Assembly: GCF_963422545.1 (NCBI RefSeq) | Contig: NZ_OY730260.1 | Location: forward strand, 160,285-224,284 | Direction: 5' to 3' | DNA from: an uncultured Flavobacterium sp. | GTDB taxonomy: Bacteria > Bacteroidota > Bacteroidia > Flavobacteriales > Flavobacteriaceae | Length of the DNA stretch: 64,000 bases | Shown: one piece after another, positions 1-9,902 of the stretch | How positions within the stretch are numbered: position 1 is the first letter of the stretch | Layout: each line of letters starts with the position of its first letter | Position numbers and translations under genes: made by a program | Notes under the pieces: model-generated | What the model was told of the DNA's origin: nothing | The model's database searches: none | The model's input: only the letters and a program-made list of their open reading frames with translations

Positions 1-787
1 TCCCTAAAAGATCCTGATTGTCTAAAGATGGAACTAAGTTTAATGCCGAAACTAATTTATAAAGTGTCGCAATTGCTATAACTTTAGCCAAAGTGCTCAT
101 TAAAGCAGTTGTCAAAGCAGGAGATCCTTCGTAAACATCCGGAGCCCAGAAGTGGAAAGGAACAGCAGCTATTTTAAACAACATTCCGATAATCATTAAA
201 ATCATTCCAATTGGAAACCAGATTGGCAATTCGGCTGATAAAGAACTTTCGTGAATTTCTGCAATATCAAAACTTCCCATTGCTCCGTAAATCAAACAGA
301 TTCCGAACAAGATAATTCCTGACGCAAAAGATCCCATTAAAAAGTATTTCATACCTGCTTCATTACTTTTAATGTTCAAACGATCGCTCGCAGCCAAAAC
401 ATAAAGCGCAATTGACAAGATTTCGATTCCTAAGAAAAACATAGCTAAGTTTCCAAAAGAAACCATTGCAACTCCTCCGGCCAGTAAAAATACTTTTATA
501 GCAATAAAATCTGAGATTTTGGTAGGATGATCTTCATAAAAATTATGACTTAATGCTACTAAGAAAATGGTTAGAATAATAAACAATGATGAGAATGCAG
601 TTGAGAATTTGCTCACTGTAATCATATTATTGTAATAACTCTGCTCTAATCCAAATTCGTAAAAGTTAAGCGCCAAAACACCCAATAAACCAATAATGGT
701 AATAGGAACAATGGCCTTTCTTAAATTAAGAATTTCAAACAATAGGCAGAAAATACCCAATCCTGTTATAGCTATTAATGTATTCAT
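1..787 (-). CDS. nuoN: NADH-quinone oxidoreductase subunit N (5' part; 3' end beyond window)
   Basis: Membrane-arm antiporter-like subunit of complex I, involved in proton pumping in the inner membrane. The gene starts with ATG at 787 (first residues MNTLIAITGLGIF) and runs off the left edge, so about 262 codons are visible. The visible translation is a chain of hydrophobic helices. It is the last gene of the nuo operon, 64 nt after nuoM, which is the usual place for nuoN. Family assignment rests on hydrophobicity, start region and operon position; confidence is high because the preceding thirteen genes are in canonical order. Confidence 0.93.
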   Translation of the reverse strand, partial: MNTLIAITGLGIFCLLFEILNLRKAIVPITIIGLLGVLALNFYEFGLEQSYYNNMITVSKFSTAFSSLFIILTIFLVALSHNFYEDHPTKISDFIAIKVFLLAGGVAMVSFGNLAMFFLGIEILSIALYVLAASDRLNIKSNEAGMKYFLMGSFASGIILFGICLIYGAMGSFDIAEIHESSLSAELPIWFPIGMILMIIGMLFKIAAVPFHFWAPDVYEGSPALTTALMSTLAKVIAIATLYKLVSALNLVPSLDNQDLLG

Positions 788-851
788 TTTTGTTTTTTTG
801 ATTTAGGAAATCTAAAACTAATGACGCCCTAATTTATTTTTATTTAAAATA

Positions 852-2294
852 TTAATTTTTATTGATAACGTTTAGAATTGTTTCTAAACTTGGTGTAATC
901 AAATCTGTAATTGGTTTTGGATAAAATCCGAAGAAAATTAAAACCGCAATAATTACTACTAATGAAATTCCTTCATTAACAGAAACATCTGCAAAAGTTT
1001 TTGAATTTGTTTCTCCCAACATTACATTTTGAAACATTTTAAGCATATAATAAGCTCCTAAAATAATAGTTGTTCCGCCTAAAACAGCAAACCAAATATT
1101 AATTTGAGAAAGACTATACAAAACAGTAAACTCTCCAATAAAGTTAAATGTACTTGGTAAAGCTACAGAAGCCAATACCAAAATTAAAAACATAGAAGTG
1201 AATTTTGGAGATTGTGTACGAATGCCTCCTAATTGTGAAATTTCTCTTGTTTCGTATCTTCTGAAAATAATTTCAGCAGCAAAGAATAATCCCACTACTA
1301 CAAAACCGTGAGCAATCATTTGAAAAACAGCTCCACGTAAACCATCAATAGTCAATGTGTAAGTTCCTGCAGCAATTAATCCAACGTGAGCAAGAGAAGA
1401 ATAAGCCAATAATTTCTTTAAGTCATTTTGTCTTAAAGCTACGATTGAACCATAGATAACTCCGGCAATTCCTAAAGCGATAAAAATATTCATGTATTCT
1501 TTTGCAGCCAATGGTGCAATTGGCAATTGCCAACGAATAACACTGTATAATCCCATTTTTAACATGATACCAGATAAAAGCATAGTTCCAACAGTTGGTG
1601 CTTTTTGGTAAACATTTGCCTGCCATGTATGGAAAGGAATAATTGGAATTTTAATTGCATATGCTAAAAAGAAAGCTAAGAATATCCAAAATTGCTCAGT
1701 AGCAGATAGGTTTAATTTGTATAAATCTTCAATAAGGAAACTGCCATTTGCTTTTTGAGATAAATAGATGAAAGCAACTAGCATGAACAATGAACCAGCA
1801 AGTGTGTAGATAAAGAATTTAATTACTGCTTTTCTGCGTTCTTCCGCATCACCATTACCCCAAATAAGAGCAATAAAGTAAATAGGAATAAGTGCTAACT
1901 CCCAGAAAATATAATATAATAGACCATCTGCCGCAAGGAAAGTTCCCGTCATAGCAAAAGCCATAAATAAAATTAAAGCATAAAAAGCTTTAGCATTTTT
2001 ATATTCATTTCCAAAAGAAGAGAATATAATAATTGGTGTTAAAGCTGCTGTCAACAAAAGCATTGCCATACCTAAACCATCTGCATTTAGAGCAAATGAA
2101 ATTTTAGGTTTTGTAATCCAGGCATTGATCAAACTGATGTTTTCGCCTGCACAAAAATGATTTAATAAAACAATTGAACAACCTAAAGCCGCCAAACTAA
2201 AGAACAAAGCTACTTTTGATGCTAGTTTGTCACCAACAAAATAAGTGGCAAATGCACCAATTAGAAGAATAATTAATATAAGAGAAACGTTCAT
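852..2294 (-). CDS. nuoM: NADH-quinone oxidoreductase subunit M
   Basis: Proton-pumping antiporter-like subunit of complex I, 480 residues, about 14 membrane helices. The conserved helix-5 glutamate sits in a WELALIP context (Glu132), as expected for NuoM/NuoL/NuoN pumps, and the proton_antipo_M core (KAPTVGTMLLSGIMLKMG region, later AHGF) is intact. It follows nuoL by 10 nt and is followed by nuoN. Length is normal for the family. The ATG start is the only sensible one because upstream sequence is nuoL. Confidence 0.97.
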   Translation of the reverse strand: MNVSLILIILLIGAFATYFVGDKLASKVALFFSLAALGCSIVLLNHFCAGENISLINAWITKPKISFALNADGLGMAMLLLTAALTPIIIFSSFGNEYKNAKAFYALILFMAFAMTGTFLAADGLLYYIFWELALIPIYFIALIWGNGDAEERRKAVIKFFIYTLAGSLFMLVAFIYLSQKANGSFLIEDLYKLNLSATEQFWIFLAFFLAYAIKIPIIPFHTWQANVYQKAPTVGTMLLSGIMLKMGLYSVIRWQLPIAPLAAKEYMNIFIALGIAGVIYGSIVALRQNDLKKLLAYSSLAHVGLIAAGTYTLTIDGLRGAVFQMIAHGFVVVGLFFAAEIIFRRYETREISQLGGIRTQSPKFTSMFLILVLASVALPSTFNFIGEFTVLYSLSQINIWFAVLGGTTIILGAYYMLKMFQNVMLGETNSKTFADVSVNEGISLVVIIAVLIFFGFYPKPITDLITPSLETILNVINKN

Positions 2295-2304
2295 AGTTGT
2301 AAAA

Positions 2305-4194
2305 TTATTTAGCTAAAAATATATAGGAAACAATGGCACAAAGCCCCAAAACAAAAACAAAAAGATATAATCCGATACTTCCGTTTTGTAGTTTTTTACC
2401 TTGAAAAGCTATTTCGTTAGTTACTTTTCCTAATCCAAAAACAAGTGCAGATAAACCTGTTTCAACACTGTCTCTGAAAAATCTTGACAATCCGTTGATA
2501 GAGTTAACAAATATTGCATCGTAAGCTTCGTCTACATAATATTTGTTATATAAAACTTTTGTCAAACCTGTAATGTTTTCATCGGCTTCAGGAACATTAT
2601 CTTGTTTAAAGTATTTAATGTAAGCTAATAAAATACCAAGTAATCCACCTAAAACAGCAACTCCCATTAAAGTATATTCTGTTGTACCTAAATGATGTTC
2701 TTCACCCGCCACTTTCGTGAAAAGCGGAGCTAAATATTCATTTAACCAGCTATTTCCAGGTAAACTAATTAATCCGCCAAAAGTAGCCAGAATAGCTAAA
2801 ATAATTAAAGGGAAAGTAATCAATCCGTCACTTTCATGTAAATGATGTTTTTGTTCTTCAGTTCCTCTGAAATCTTTAAAGAATGTAAGGAACATTAATC
2901 TAAACATATAGAAAGCTGTCATGATTGAAGCAATCGATCCAATAACATATAATGCTTTATTGTGGTGGAAAGCAGTCATTAAAATTTCATCTTTTGAGAA
3001 GAAACCTGAGAAGAATGGAACTCCGGAAATCGCTAATGATGAAATTAACATTGTCCAGAAAGTGATTGGCATTGCTTTACGCAAACCACCCATTTTACGC
3101 ATATCTTGTTCTCCGTGCAAACCGTGAATAACAGATCCTGAACCCAAGAATAAACAAGCTTTGAAGAAAGCATGAGTGATTACGTGGAAAACAGCTACTT
3201 CATAAGCACCAAATCCTAAAGCTAAAAACATTAATCCTAATTGAGAAACGGTAGAGTAGGCCAATACTTTTTTGATATCTGTCTGAACTAAACCAATTGT
3301 TGCAGCAACTAATGAAGTGATTGCTCCAATAACAGCAATAACAGTTTGAACATCCGGTGCTAAATCAAATACAAAGTTTAATCTCGTTACCATAAAGATA
3401 CCAGCTGTAACCATCGTAGCAGCGTGAATCAAGGCAGAAACCGGAGTTGGTCCAGCCATCGCATCTGGTAACCAAGTGTATAATGGAATTTGTGCTGATT
3501 TACCACAAGCTCCAATAAATAAACATAATGCAGCTAATGAAAGCAACGGAATATTTAAATTAGTCGCTCCCGCAATTGCAGTTTTTAAAGTTGCATAATC
3601 TAAAGTCGAGAACATTGAACCAAGAATGAATATTCCGATCAAAAGACCTAAATCTCCAATTCTGTTCATGATAAAAGCTTTCTTCGCAGCATCATTGTAA
3701 TCCTGGTTTTTATGCCAGAATCCAATTAATAAATACGAACAAAGTCCAACACCTTCCCAGCCAATAAATAAAACTAATAAGTTACTTCCAATTACAAGCG
3801 TAATCATGAAAAATACGAATAAATTTAAATAGGCAAAAAACTTATGCATATTCTCATCATCGTGCATATAACTAATAGAATATAAGTGAATCAATGATCC
3901 AATACCGGTTACAAAAAGCAACCAGATTAAAGACAATTGATCTAATAAAAATCCAAGATTGATATGTAAGTTACTGATCTGAATCCAGTCAAATAAAGTA
4001 ACCTGAATGGCTTGTTTTGTTTGGCTAATTTGATTGAAAAAGAAAAGTGTAGCAGCAAACGAAACTACTATAAGAGCGGTCCCGATAATTCCCGAAACTG
4101 TTTTTCCTAAACTTTCCCCAAAGAAAACATTGATTAAAAATCCTAAAAAAGGAGCTAATACTAAAACTAAAGCTAAATTGGTATCCATTTCCAT
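2305..4194 (-). CDS. nuoL: NADH-quinone oxidoreductase subunit L
   Basis: Distal proton-pumping subunit of complex I, 629 residues. The N-terminal part has the NuoL-specific segment and an FIGWEGVGLCSYLLIGFW motif holding the pumping glutamate. The central antiporter domain includes PDAMAGPTPVSALIHAATMV. The C-terminal third contains the amphipathic lateral helix that braces the membrane arm, then a last membrane anchor. It starts directly after the nuoK stop (no gap), implying translational coupling. Length and motifs are normal. Confidence 0.97.
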   Translation of the reverse strand: MEMDTNLALVLVLAPFLGFLINVFFGESLGKTVSGIIGTALIVVSFAATLFFFNQISQTKQAIQVTLFDWIQISNLHINLGFLLDQLSLIWLLFVTGIGSLIHLYSISYMHDDENMHKFFAYLNLFVFFMITLVIGSNLLVLFIGWEGVGLCSYLLIGFWHKNQDYNDAAKKAFIMNRIGDLGLLIGIFILGSMFSTLDYATLKTAIAGATNLNIPLLSLAALCLFIGACGKSAQIPLYTWLPDAMAGPTPVSALIHAATMVTAGIFMVTRLNFVFDLAPDVQTVIAVIGAITSLVAATIGLVQTDIKKVLAYSTVSQLGLMFLALGFGAYEVAVFHVITHAFFKACLFLGSGSVIHGLHGEQDMRKMGGLRKAMPITFWTMLISSLAISGVPFFSGFFSKDEILMTAFHHNKALYVIGSIASIMTAFYMFRLMFLTFFKDFRGTEEQKHHLHESDGLITFPLIILAILATFGGLISLPGNSWLNEYLAPLFTKVAGEEHHLGTTEYTLMGVAVLGGLLGILLAYIKYFKQDNVPEADENITGLTKVLYNKYYVDEAYDAIFVNSINGLSRFFRDSVETGLSALVFGLGKVTNEIAFQGKKLQNGSIGLYLFVFVLGLCAIVSYIFLAK

Positions 4195-4515
4195 TTATCC
4201 TTTTAAATTTTTTAAATTATCGATACTAATCGAACCTAAATTTCTAAAGATCGAAACTAAGATAGCCAATCCAACTGCAACTTCTGCTGCAGCAACTGCC
4301 ATCGAAAAGAATACAAAGACTTGTCCTTGTGCATCTTGATGATAAGTCGAAAAAGCAACAAATAAAAGGTTTACAGCATTCAACATGATTTCGATAGACA
4401 TGAAAACGATAATAGCATTTCGTCTGTACAATACACCAAAAATACCAATACAGAAAAGTACAACACTTAAAAAGATGTAGTTTTCAATACCTATTTGATT
4501 TAATATATTACCCAT
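4195..4515 (-). CDS. nuoK: NADH-quinone oxidoreductase subunit K
   Basis: Small three-helix membrane subunit of complex I, 106 residues. The conserved helix-2 glutamate lies in the IEIMLNAVNL segment, and the second conserved glutamate is in the third helix (AAAEVAVGLA). Its start overlaps the nuoJ stop by one base and it abuts nuoL. Length and motif order are standard. Confidence 0.97.
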   Translation of the reverse strand: MGNILNQIGIENYIFLSVVLFCIGIFGVLYRRNAIIVFMSIEIMLNAVNLLFVAFSTYHQDAQGQVFVFFSMAVAAAEVAVGLAILVSIFRNLGSISIDNLKNLKG

Positions 4516-5054
4516 TATTTATTTAATTTTTCTTTTTTAGACAATAATACAGTTCCAATCATGGCTACTAAAAGTAAGACCGAAGCAAATTCAAACGGAA
4601 CCATATATTCGTTCAATAATATTTTACCAAGGACTTTGATCGATTGAAAATCTTCACCAGTTGAGTCATATTCGCCAACTATTGGTTTAGAGTTGATAAA
4701 AATGGCAATCAATACAATACAAATCAAACAGAAAGAAACAATTGCTCCTAAACGTGTAATTCTAGGTCGGTGAACTTCTCGTTGTTCGTTCAAATTCATC
4801 AACATGATCGTAAACAGGAACAAAATCATAATTGCTCCGGAGTAGACTATGATATGTACGATAGCTAAAAATTGAGCGTTTAATAGTAAATAGTGACCAG
4901 CAATCGAGAAAAAACAAATTACTAAGTAAATAGCACTATGAATTGGGTTTCTGCTGTAAATGGTCAGAAAAGCGGTAATCACCGTAATAAACGCTAAGAA
5001 ACAAAAAATAATTTGTACAGTTGTTGCGTGTGCAAAATCAGGAATATGTATCAT
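4515..5054 (-). CDS. nuoJ: NADH-quinone oxidoreductase subunit J
   Basis: Membrane subunit of complex I, 179 residues with five hydrophobic helices. Conserved NuoJ features include the NPIHSAIYLVICFF segment and the helix-3 tyrosine region (HIIVYSGAIMILFLF). It begins immediately after nuoI (stop at 5055) and overlaps nuoK by one base. In well-studied complexes this subunit takes part in coupling quinone reduction to pumping; nothing unusual is seen here. Confidence 0.97.
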   Translation of the reverse strand: MIHIPDFAHATTVQIIFCFLAFITVITAFLTIYSRNPIHSAIYLVICFFSIAGHYLLLNAQFLAIVHIIVYSGAIMILFLFTIMLMNLNEQREVHRPRITRLGAIVSFCLICIVLIAIFINSKPIVGEYDSTGEDFQSIKVLGKILLNEYMVPFEFASVLLLVAMIGTVLLSKKEKLNK

Positions 5055-5600
5055 TTAGTTAGCATTATTAAGTTGAGCGTTTTTCATAGCCACATCAAGA
5101 GGCATCACTAATCTGTCTTTTCCAAAAATGAAATCTTCTCTTTCATAGCTAGAAGGAACCAATACTTTTGAAGTTGTCAAATAAATGGCATCTTTTGGGC
5201 AAGCTTCTTCACATAAACCACAGAAAATACAACGAAGCATATTGATTTCATAGATTTCAGCATACTTTTCTTCTCTGTATAAATGTTTCTCGTCTGGCTT
5301 ACGTTCAGCAGCTTTCATCGTGATAGCTTCAGCAGGACATGATAAAGCACATAATCCACAGGCAGTACAATTTTCACGACCTTGCTCATCGCGTTTCAAC
5401 TGGTGTTGACCACGATAAACCGGACTCATTTCACGCACTTGCTCAGGATAGTGAATGGTCACTTTTTTTCTGAATAAGTGTTTAACAGTGATAAACAATC
5501 CTTTCACAATCGCCACAAGATACAATCGCTCTAAAAAAGTCATCTCTTTATTAGAGACCATCTTTTTTCTACCCGATAATGATATAGTTTCTATTGACAT
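5055..5600 (-). CDS. nuoI: NADH-quinone oxidoreductase subunit I (2x[4Fe-4S])
   Basis: Peripheral-arm subunit carrying clusters N6a and N6b, which pass electrons to the NuoB cluster. The two ferredoxin motifs are visible as CTACGLCALSCP and CIFCGLCEEACP. An N-terminal segment of about 20 residues precedes the membrane-facing helices. It is separated from nuoH by 158 nt that contain a hairpin repeat element (5673-5743), the largest break inside the membrane-arm part of the operon. The ATG at 5600 is preceded by an A/T-rich leader. Confidence 0.96.
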   Translation of the reverse strand: MSIETISLSGRKKMVSNKEMTFLERLYLVAIVKGLFITVKHLFRKKVTIHYPEQVREMSPVYRGQHQLKRDEQGRENCTACGLCALSCPAEAITMKAAERKPDEKHLYREEKYAEIYEINMLRCIFCGLCEEACPKDAIYLTTSKVLVPSSYEREDFIFGKDRLVMPLDVAMKNAQLNNAN

Positions 5601-5672
5601 TTTTTAATGTATGATTTACGATTTAGATTTGACGGTTAGATCAAATTTAAAATCTATTTTATTTTATTTGAA

Positions 5673-5743
5673 GCTAATCCTGCTCTCCGCTGTATCTTTT
5701 ATGGTGAACCCCACCATAAAAGGATGCCGCTTCTATCAGGGCT
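5673..5743. repeat. Dispersed hairpin element, copy 1 (nuoI-nuoH gap)
   Basis: About 71 nt that fold into a long imperfect hairpin. The tip CTTTTATGGTG pairs perfectly with CACCATAAAAG, and the outer ends CTAATCCTG and CAGGGCTAG pair with one mismatch. Two related copies occur at 46461-46545 and 57446-57518. The outer arms (GCTAATCCTGC, CCGC, TATCTTTT; AAAAGGAT, GGGCT) are conserved while the tip sequence differs but remains paired. Here it sits inside the nuo transcript between nuoI and nuoH. Function unknown. Confidence 0.75.
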
Positions 5744-5758
5744 AGGGCATTACGGTTC

Positions 5759-6814
5759 TTAGAATCCTAAAGCTGCTGCGATATCGTGTCTTAAAATAAC
5801 AGCACCCGTAATCATAATATTAACAATTGAAAGCGGAATCAAAATTCTCCATCCCAAATTCATTAATTGGTCATATCTAAATCTCGGAATTGTCCAACGT
5901 ACCCACATATAAAAGAATATGAAGAAACATATTTTTACAAACAATACTGCAATTCCTAAAAGATTAGCTGTATTTACACCAACATTTTCTACCATCCAGC
6001 TCATTCCGGGATAATTATATCCTCCAAAGAATAAAACAGAAATAATAGTAGCTGAGATAAACATATTTGCATATTCAGCAAATAAATAGAATCCCATTTT
6101 CATTGATGAATATTCGGTGTGGTAACCACCAATTAATTCGTTTTCACATTCTGCTAAGTCAAAAGGAGTTCTGTTAGTTTCTGCAAAAGCACAAATTAAG
6201 AAGATCAGGAATGATAAAGGTTGGTAAAATACATTCCAGTTCATTCCGGCTTGTTGCTCAGAAATTTCTTTTAAACTTAAAGTTCCGGTCATCATCAACA
6301 AAGCAATCATTGATAATCCCATGGCAACTTCATAAGAAACCATTTGAGAAGCAGCACGAATAGCTCCCATCAAAGAGAATTTATTGTTTGAAGCCCATCC
6401 ACCAATCATAATTCCGTAAACTCCAACAGATACAACTCCAAAGAAGTATAATAATGCAATATTGATATCGGTTGCCTGTAAATAAACATCACGACCAAAA
6501 ATATGTAATTTATCTCCCCAAGGAATTACCGCACTTGTCATTAAGGCTGTACTCATGGCAATTGCCGGACCTACAATGAATAAAAATTTGTTAGGTGTAT
6601 TTGGGAAAAATTCTTCTTTCGAGAATAATTTCATACCATCAGCTAGAGGTTGTAATAATCCTCCCCATCCGGCACGGTTTGGTCCTACGCGATCCTGAAG
6701 ATAAGCCGCAACTTTACGTTCAGCCCAAGTAGAATACATCGCCATAATCATTGTTATAGCGAAAACCACAACAATCACAACACTTTTTTCTATAATAAAT
6801 GTACCATCTACCAT
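5759..6814 (-). CDS. nuoH: NADH-quinone oxidoreductase subunit H
   Basis: Membrane subunit at the junction of the two arms of complex I, forming part of the quinone-binding chamber. It has 351 residues with about 8-9 helices. Diagnostic segments are AYLQDRVGPNRAGWGGLLQPLADG near the N-terminus and AETNRTPFDLAECENELIGGYHTEY in the middle, the latter containing the conserved acidic loop. Length is normal. It follows nuoG by 2 nt. Confidence 0.97.
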   Translation of the reverse strand: MVDGTFIIEKSVVIVVVFAITMIMAMYSTWAERKVAAYLQDRVGPNRAGWGGLLQPLADGMKLFSKEEFFPNTPNKFLFIVGPAIAMSTALMTSAVIPWGDKLHIFGRDVYLQATDINIALLYFFGVVSVGVYGIMIGGWASNNKFSLMGAIRAASQMVSYEVAMGLSMIALLMMTGTLSLKEISEQQAGMNWNVFYQPLSFLIFLICAFAETNRTPFDLAECENELIGGYHTEYSSMKMGFYLFAEYANMFISATIISVLFFGGYNYPGMSWMVENVGVNTANLLGIAVLFVKICFFIFFYMWVRWTIPRFRYDQLMNLGWRILIPLSIVNIMITGAVILRHDIAAALGF

Positions 6815-6816
6815 CG

Positions 6817-7848
6817 TTATGAATTTTTGCTGTTAGTGTTTAATGGAATTTCAGCCATACTAATTTTTTTACGGTCAATATCTCTTCCCATAAGGATATT
6901 TTTTTCAGTATCGATTTCTACTTTCTCTAATTTTTGAGTGTAGTTATTTTGGTTGATAACAGAATCTTTTTCAAATTCTCTCGGTCCTTCGATAACCCAG
7001 TCATTTACATTTTTGTGGTCAAAACGACAACTGTTGCAAATGAATTCTTCCACTTCATGGTACTCATCTTTACGACCGGTTACACGTTGAATTTCTCCTC
7101 CAAACATCCAAACTGTAGTTTTTCCACAACATCCCGGAGTTGTACACTTTCTGTGTGCATTGTAAGGTTTGTTGAACCAAACTCTGGATTTGAAACGGAA
7201 AGTTTTATCAGTCAATGCTCCAACAGGACAAACATCAATCATGTTTCCTGAAAACTCATTGTCAATAGCTTTTGAAATGTAAGTTGAAATATTAGCGTGA
7301 TCTCCACGATCTAATACTCCGTGAACTCTGTCGTCTGTCAATTGATCTGCAACTTGCACACATCTTTGACATAAGATACAGCGGTTCATATGTAGTTGAA
7401 TATTTGGACCAATATCTTCTGGTTCAAATGTTCTTTTTTCTTCAATAAAACGTGATTTTGGATTTCCGTGTTCAAAACTTAAATTCTGTAAATCGCACTC
7501 ACCGGCCTGATCACAAATAGGGCAATCTAGCGGGTGATTGATTAATAAAAATTCTGTTACAGATTTACGAGCTTCTGTTACACGATCAGAAGATTTACTG
7601 TTCACTTCCATTCCGTCCATACATCCTGTTACACAAGATGCCATCAATTTTGGCATTGGTCTTGGGTCAGCTTCACTTCCTTTAGAAACTTCAACTAAAC
7701 AACAACGACATTTTCCGCCGCTGCCTTTTAATTTTGAGTAATAGCACATGGCTGGCGGCACCAAATCTCCCCCAATCATACGTGCAGCCTGCAGGATCGT
7801 TGTTCCTGGCTCTACGTCTATACTTTGACCGTCTATGGTTACTTTCAT
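6817..7848 (-). CDS. nuoG: NADH-quinone oxidoreductase subunit G, short form (Fe-S protein)
   Basis: Electron-carrying subunit of the peripheral arm, 343 residues. The N-terminal ferredoxin-like [2Fe-2S] motif (MCYYSKLKGSGGKCRCC), the HPLDCPICDQAGECDLQ segment with its His/Cys ligands, and a [4Fe-4S] pair (CILCQRC, later CPVGAL) are all present. The protein then ends shortly after a small Mop4Fe4S-like segment (FICNSCRFDH). It lacks the large molybdopterin-fold domain of the roughly 900-residue enterobacterial NuoG. Such short forms are known in Bacteroidota, so this is probably native rather than truncated; nuoH follows after 2 nt. Confidence 0.94.
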   Translation of the reverse strand: MKVTIDGQSIDVEPGTTILQAARMIGGDLVPPAMCYYSKLKGSGGKCRCCLVEVSKGSEADPRPMPKLMASCVTGCMDGMEVNSKSSDRVTEARKSVTEFLLINHPLDCPICDQAGECDLQNLSFEHGNPKSRFIEEKRTFEPEDIGPNIQLHMNRCILCQRCVQVADQLTDDRVHGVLDRGDHANISTYISKAIDNEFSGNMIDVCPVGALTDKTFRFKSRVWFNKPYNAHRKCTTPGCCGKTTVWMFGGEIQRVTGRKDEYHEVEEFICNSCRFDHKNVNDWVIEGPREFEKDSVINQNNYTQKLEKVEIDTEKNILMGRDIDRKKISMAEIPLNTNSKNS

Positions 7849-7932
7849 CTCTTAATTTTGTTTTTTTAGTTTCATGTTTCACGTTTCAGGTTTTCACTTG
7901 AAACTAAAAAAACTTAAAACTTTAAACTATTT

Positions 7933-9300
7933 TTAAACTGTTTGTTTGCCTACTAAATGCTTTACTTGTGAAAAAGGTTCAGCAACAAAGTGATCTCTAT
8001 TTTTAATTTTTTCAGGGAAACGAACGTGGTATTCAAATTCATCTCTAAAGTGACGAATCGCTGCTGCTACTGGCCAAGAAGCGGCGTCACCAAGTGGGCA
8101 AATTGTATTACCCTCGATTTTACTTTGAATACTCCATAATAATTCGATATCCTCTTCGCGGCCTTGACCGTTTTCAATTCTCCACAATATTTTTTCTAAC
8201 CAACCTGTTCCTTCACGGCAAGGCGTACATTGTCCGCAAGATTCGTGGTGGTAGAAACGAGCAAAATTCCATGTATTTCTTACGACACAAGCAGTATCAT
8301 TGTAAACAATAAATCCTCCTGAACCTAACATAGATCCGGTTGCAAAACCACCATCACTTAAAGATTCGTAAGTCATTAAACGATCTTCGCCGTTTGCTGT
8401 TTTAAAAATTAATTCAGCAGGCAAAATCGGCACAGATGAACCTCCAGGTACAAATGCTTTTAATGGTCTGCTAGAAGACATTCCTCCTAAATATTCGTCA
8501 GAATTCATGAATTCGTCAACGCTTAATCCTAATTCAATTTCGTAAACTCCTGGGTTTTTGATGTGTCCTGAAGCAGAAATTAATTTAGTTCCTGTAGAAC
8601 GGCCAATACCAATTTTAGCATAATCGTCACCAGAATTATTTACAATCCAAGGCACCGCTGCTATAGTCTCAACATTGTTTACCACTGTTGGATTTGCCCA
8701 AAGTCCTGAAACTGCTGGGAAAGGTGGTTTAATACGAGGATTTCCTCTTTTACCTTCAAGAGACTCAATAAGTGCAGTTTCTTCACCGCAAATATAAGCT
8801 CCGGCTCCACAGTGAACATGAAGTTCAAGATCGTAACCTGTACCTAATATATTTTTTCCTAACCAACCGGCAGCTTTAGCTTCGGCGATTGCTCTTTCTA
8901 AAATTTTGAAAACCCACATATATTCTCCACGAATGTAGATATAGGAAAGGTTAGCGCCTAAAGCGTAACTTGATGTAATCATTCCTTCGATCAATAAGTG
9001 AGGAACAAATTCCATCAAATAACGATCTTTGAAAGTTCCCGGCTCCGATTCGTCGGCGTTGCAAACTAAATGTCTTGGTTTTCCTGATTTTTTATCAATA
9101 AAGCTCCATTTCATTCCGGCAGGGAAACCTGCACCACCACGACCACGGAGACCTGATTTTTTTACTTCTTCGGTAACTTCATCTGGTGTAAGTGTTTTTA
9201 AAGCTTTTTCTACAGAAGCATAACCACCATTTTGGCGATATACTTCGTAGGTTTTAATTCCGGGAATATTGATTTTATCTAATAATATTTTTTGTGACAT
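7933..9300 (-). CDS. nuoF: NADH-quinone oxidoreductase subunit F (NADH/FMN-binding)
   Basis: The NADH-oxidising flavoprotein subunit, 455 residues. The NADH/FMN site is shown by GRGGAGFPAGMKWSF, then CNADESEPGTFKDR and AYICGEETALIESLEGKRG. The C-terminal [4Fe-4S] cluster N3 is in ESCGQCTPCREG. It begins 1 nt after nuoE ends and is followed after 84 nt by nuoG. Length and motifs are standard. Confidence 0.97.
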   Translation of the reverse strand: MSQKILLDKINIPGIKTYEVYRQNGGYASVEKALKTLTPDEVTEEVKKSGLRGRGGAGFPAGMKWSFIDKKSGKPRHLVCNADESEPGTFKDRYLMEFVPHLLIEGMITSSYALGANLSYIYIRGEYMWVFKILERAIAEAKAAGWLGKNILGTGYDLELHVHCGAGAYICGEETALIESLEGKRGNPRIKPPFPAVSGLWANPTVVNNVETIAAVPWIVNNSGDDYAKIGIGRSTGTKLISASGHIKNPGVYEIELGLSVDEFMNSDEYLGGMSSSRPLKAFVPGGSSVPILPAELIFKTANGEDRLMTYESLSDGGFATGSMLGSGGFIVYNDTACVVRNTWNFARFYHHESCGQCTPCREGTGWLEKILWRIENGQGREEDIELLWSIQSKIEGNTICPLGDAASWPVAAAIRHFRDEFEYHVRFPEKIKNRDHFVAEPFSQVKHLVGKQTV

Positions 9301-9301
9301 C

Positions 9302-9832
9302 TTATTTATCGTGTAATATTATTTTATCATCTCTGCAATCAGCGATTAACTGATCGATTTTTTCTTCTGTCAATTTTTCTTTGTAGAAATCACCTAATTG
9401 CATCATCGGAGCATATCCGCAAGCACCTAAACATTCTACACCGGCAATGGTAAACATTCCGTCTGGAGTTGTTTCTCCCATTTTAATACCTAATTTTTCA
9501 GAAGTATAATCCATTAAATTTTCGGCACCATTTAAACAACAACAAGAAGTCTGGCAGAATTCGAACATGTATTTCCCAATTGGTTTTTGGTTGTACATGG
9601 TATAAAAAGTAACCACTTCGTAAACCTCAATTGGTTTGATGTGCAAAATTTCAGCAACTTTATCCTGCAACTCAATACTTAACCAGTTATCATGCGCATC
9701 TTGCACTTCATGCAAAACAGGTAACAAAGCTGATTTTCTTTTGTCTTCAGGATAATGACTGATTAATTCATTGATGCGAGCCATCAATGCTTCAGTCATA
9801 TTTATTTCTTGTTTGTAATGTTTTCTTTCCAT
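9302..9832 (-). CDS. nuoE: NADH-quinone oxidoreductase subunit E ([2Fe-2S])
   Basis: Thioredoxin-like [2Fe-2S] subunit (cluster N1a) pairing with NuoF, 176 residues. Cluster ligands are seen in the CQTSCC segment and in VECLGACGYAPMM. The helical N-terminal part (PVLHEVQDAHDNWLS) is typical. The start at 9832 is used here; a second in-frame Met 11 residues later is an alternative. It lies between nuoD (70-nt gap) and nuoF (1-nt gap). Confidence 0.95.
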   Translation of the reverse strand: MERKHYKQEINMTEALMARINELISHYPEDKRKSALLPVLHEVQDAHDNWLSIELQDKVAEILHIKPIEVYEVVTFYTMYNQKPIGKYMFEFCQTSCCCLNGAENLMDYTSEKLGIKMGETTPDGMFTIAGVECLGACGYAPMMQLGDFYKEKLTEEKIDQLIADCRDDKIILHDK

Positions 9833-9902
9833 TTTATTCTTTTTTTGCCACTAAGGCGCAAAGTCACAAATTTTTTAATTTAAATTCTAAAATCTAAATT
9901 TT

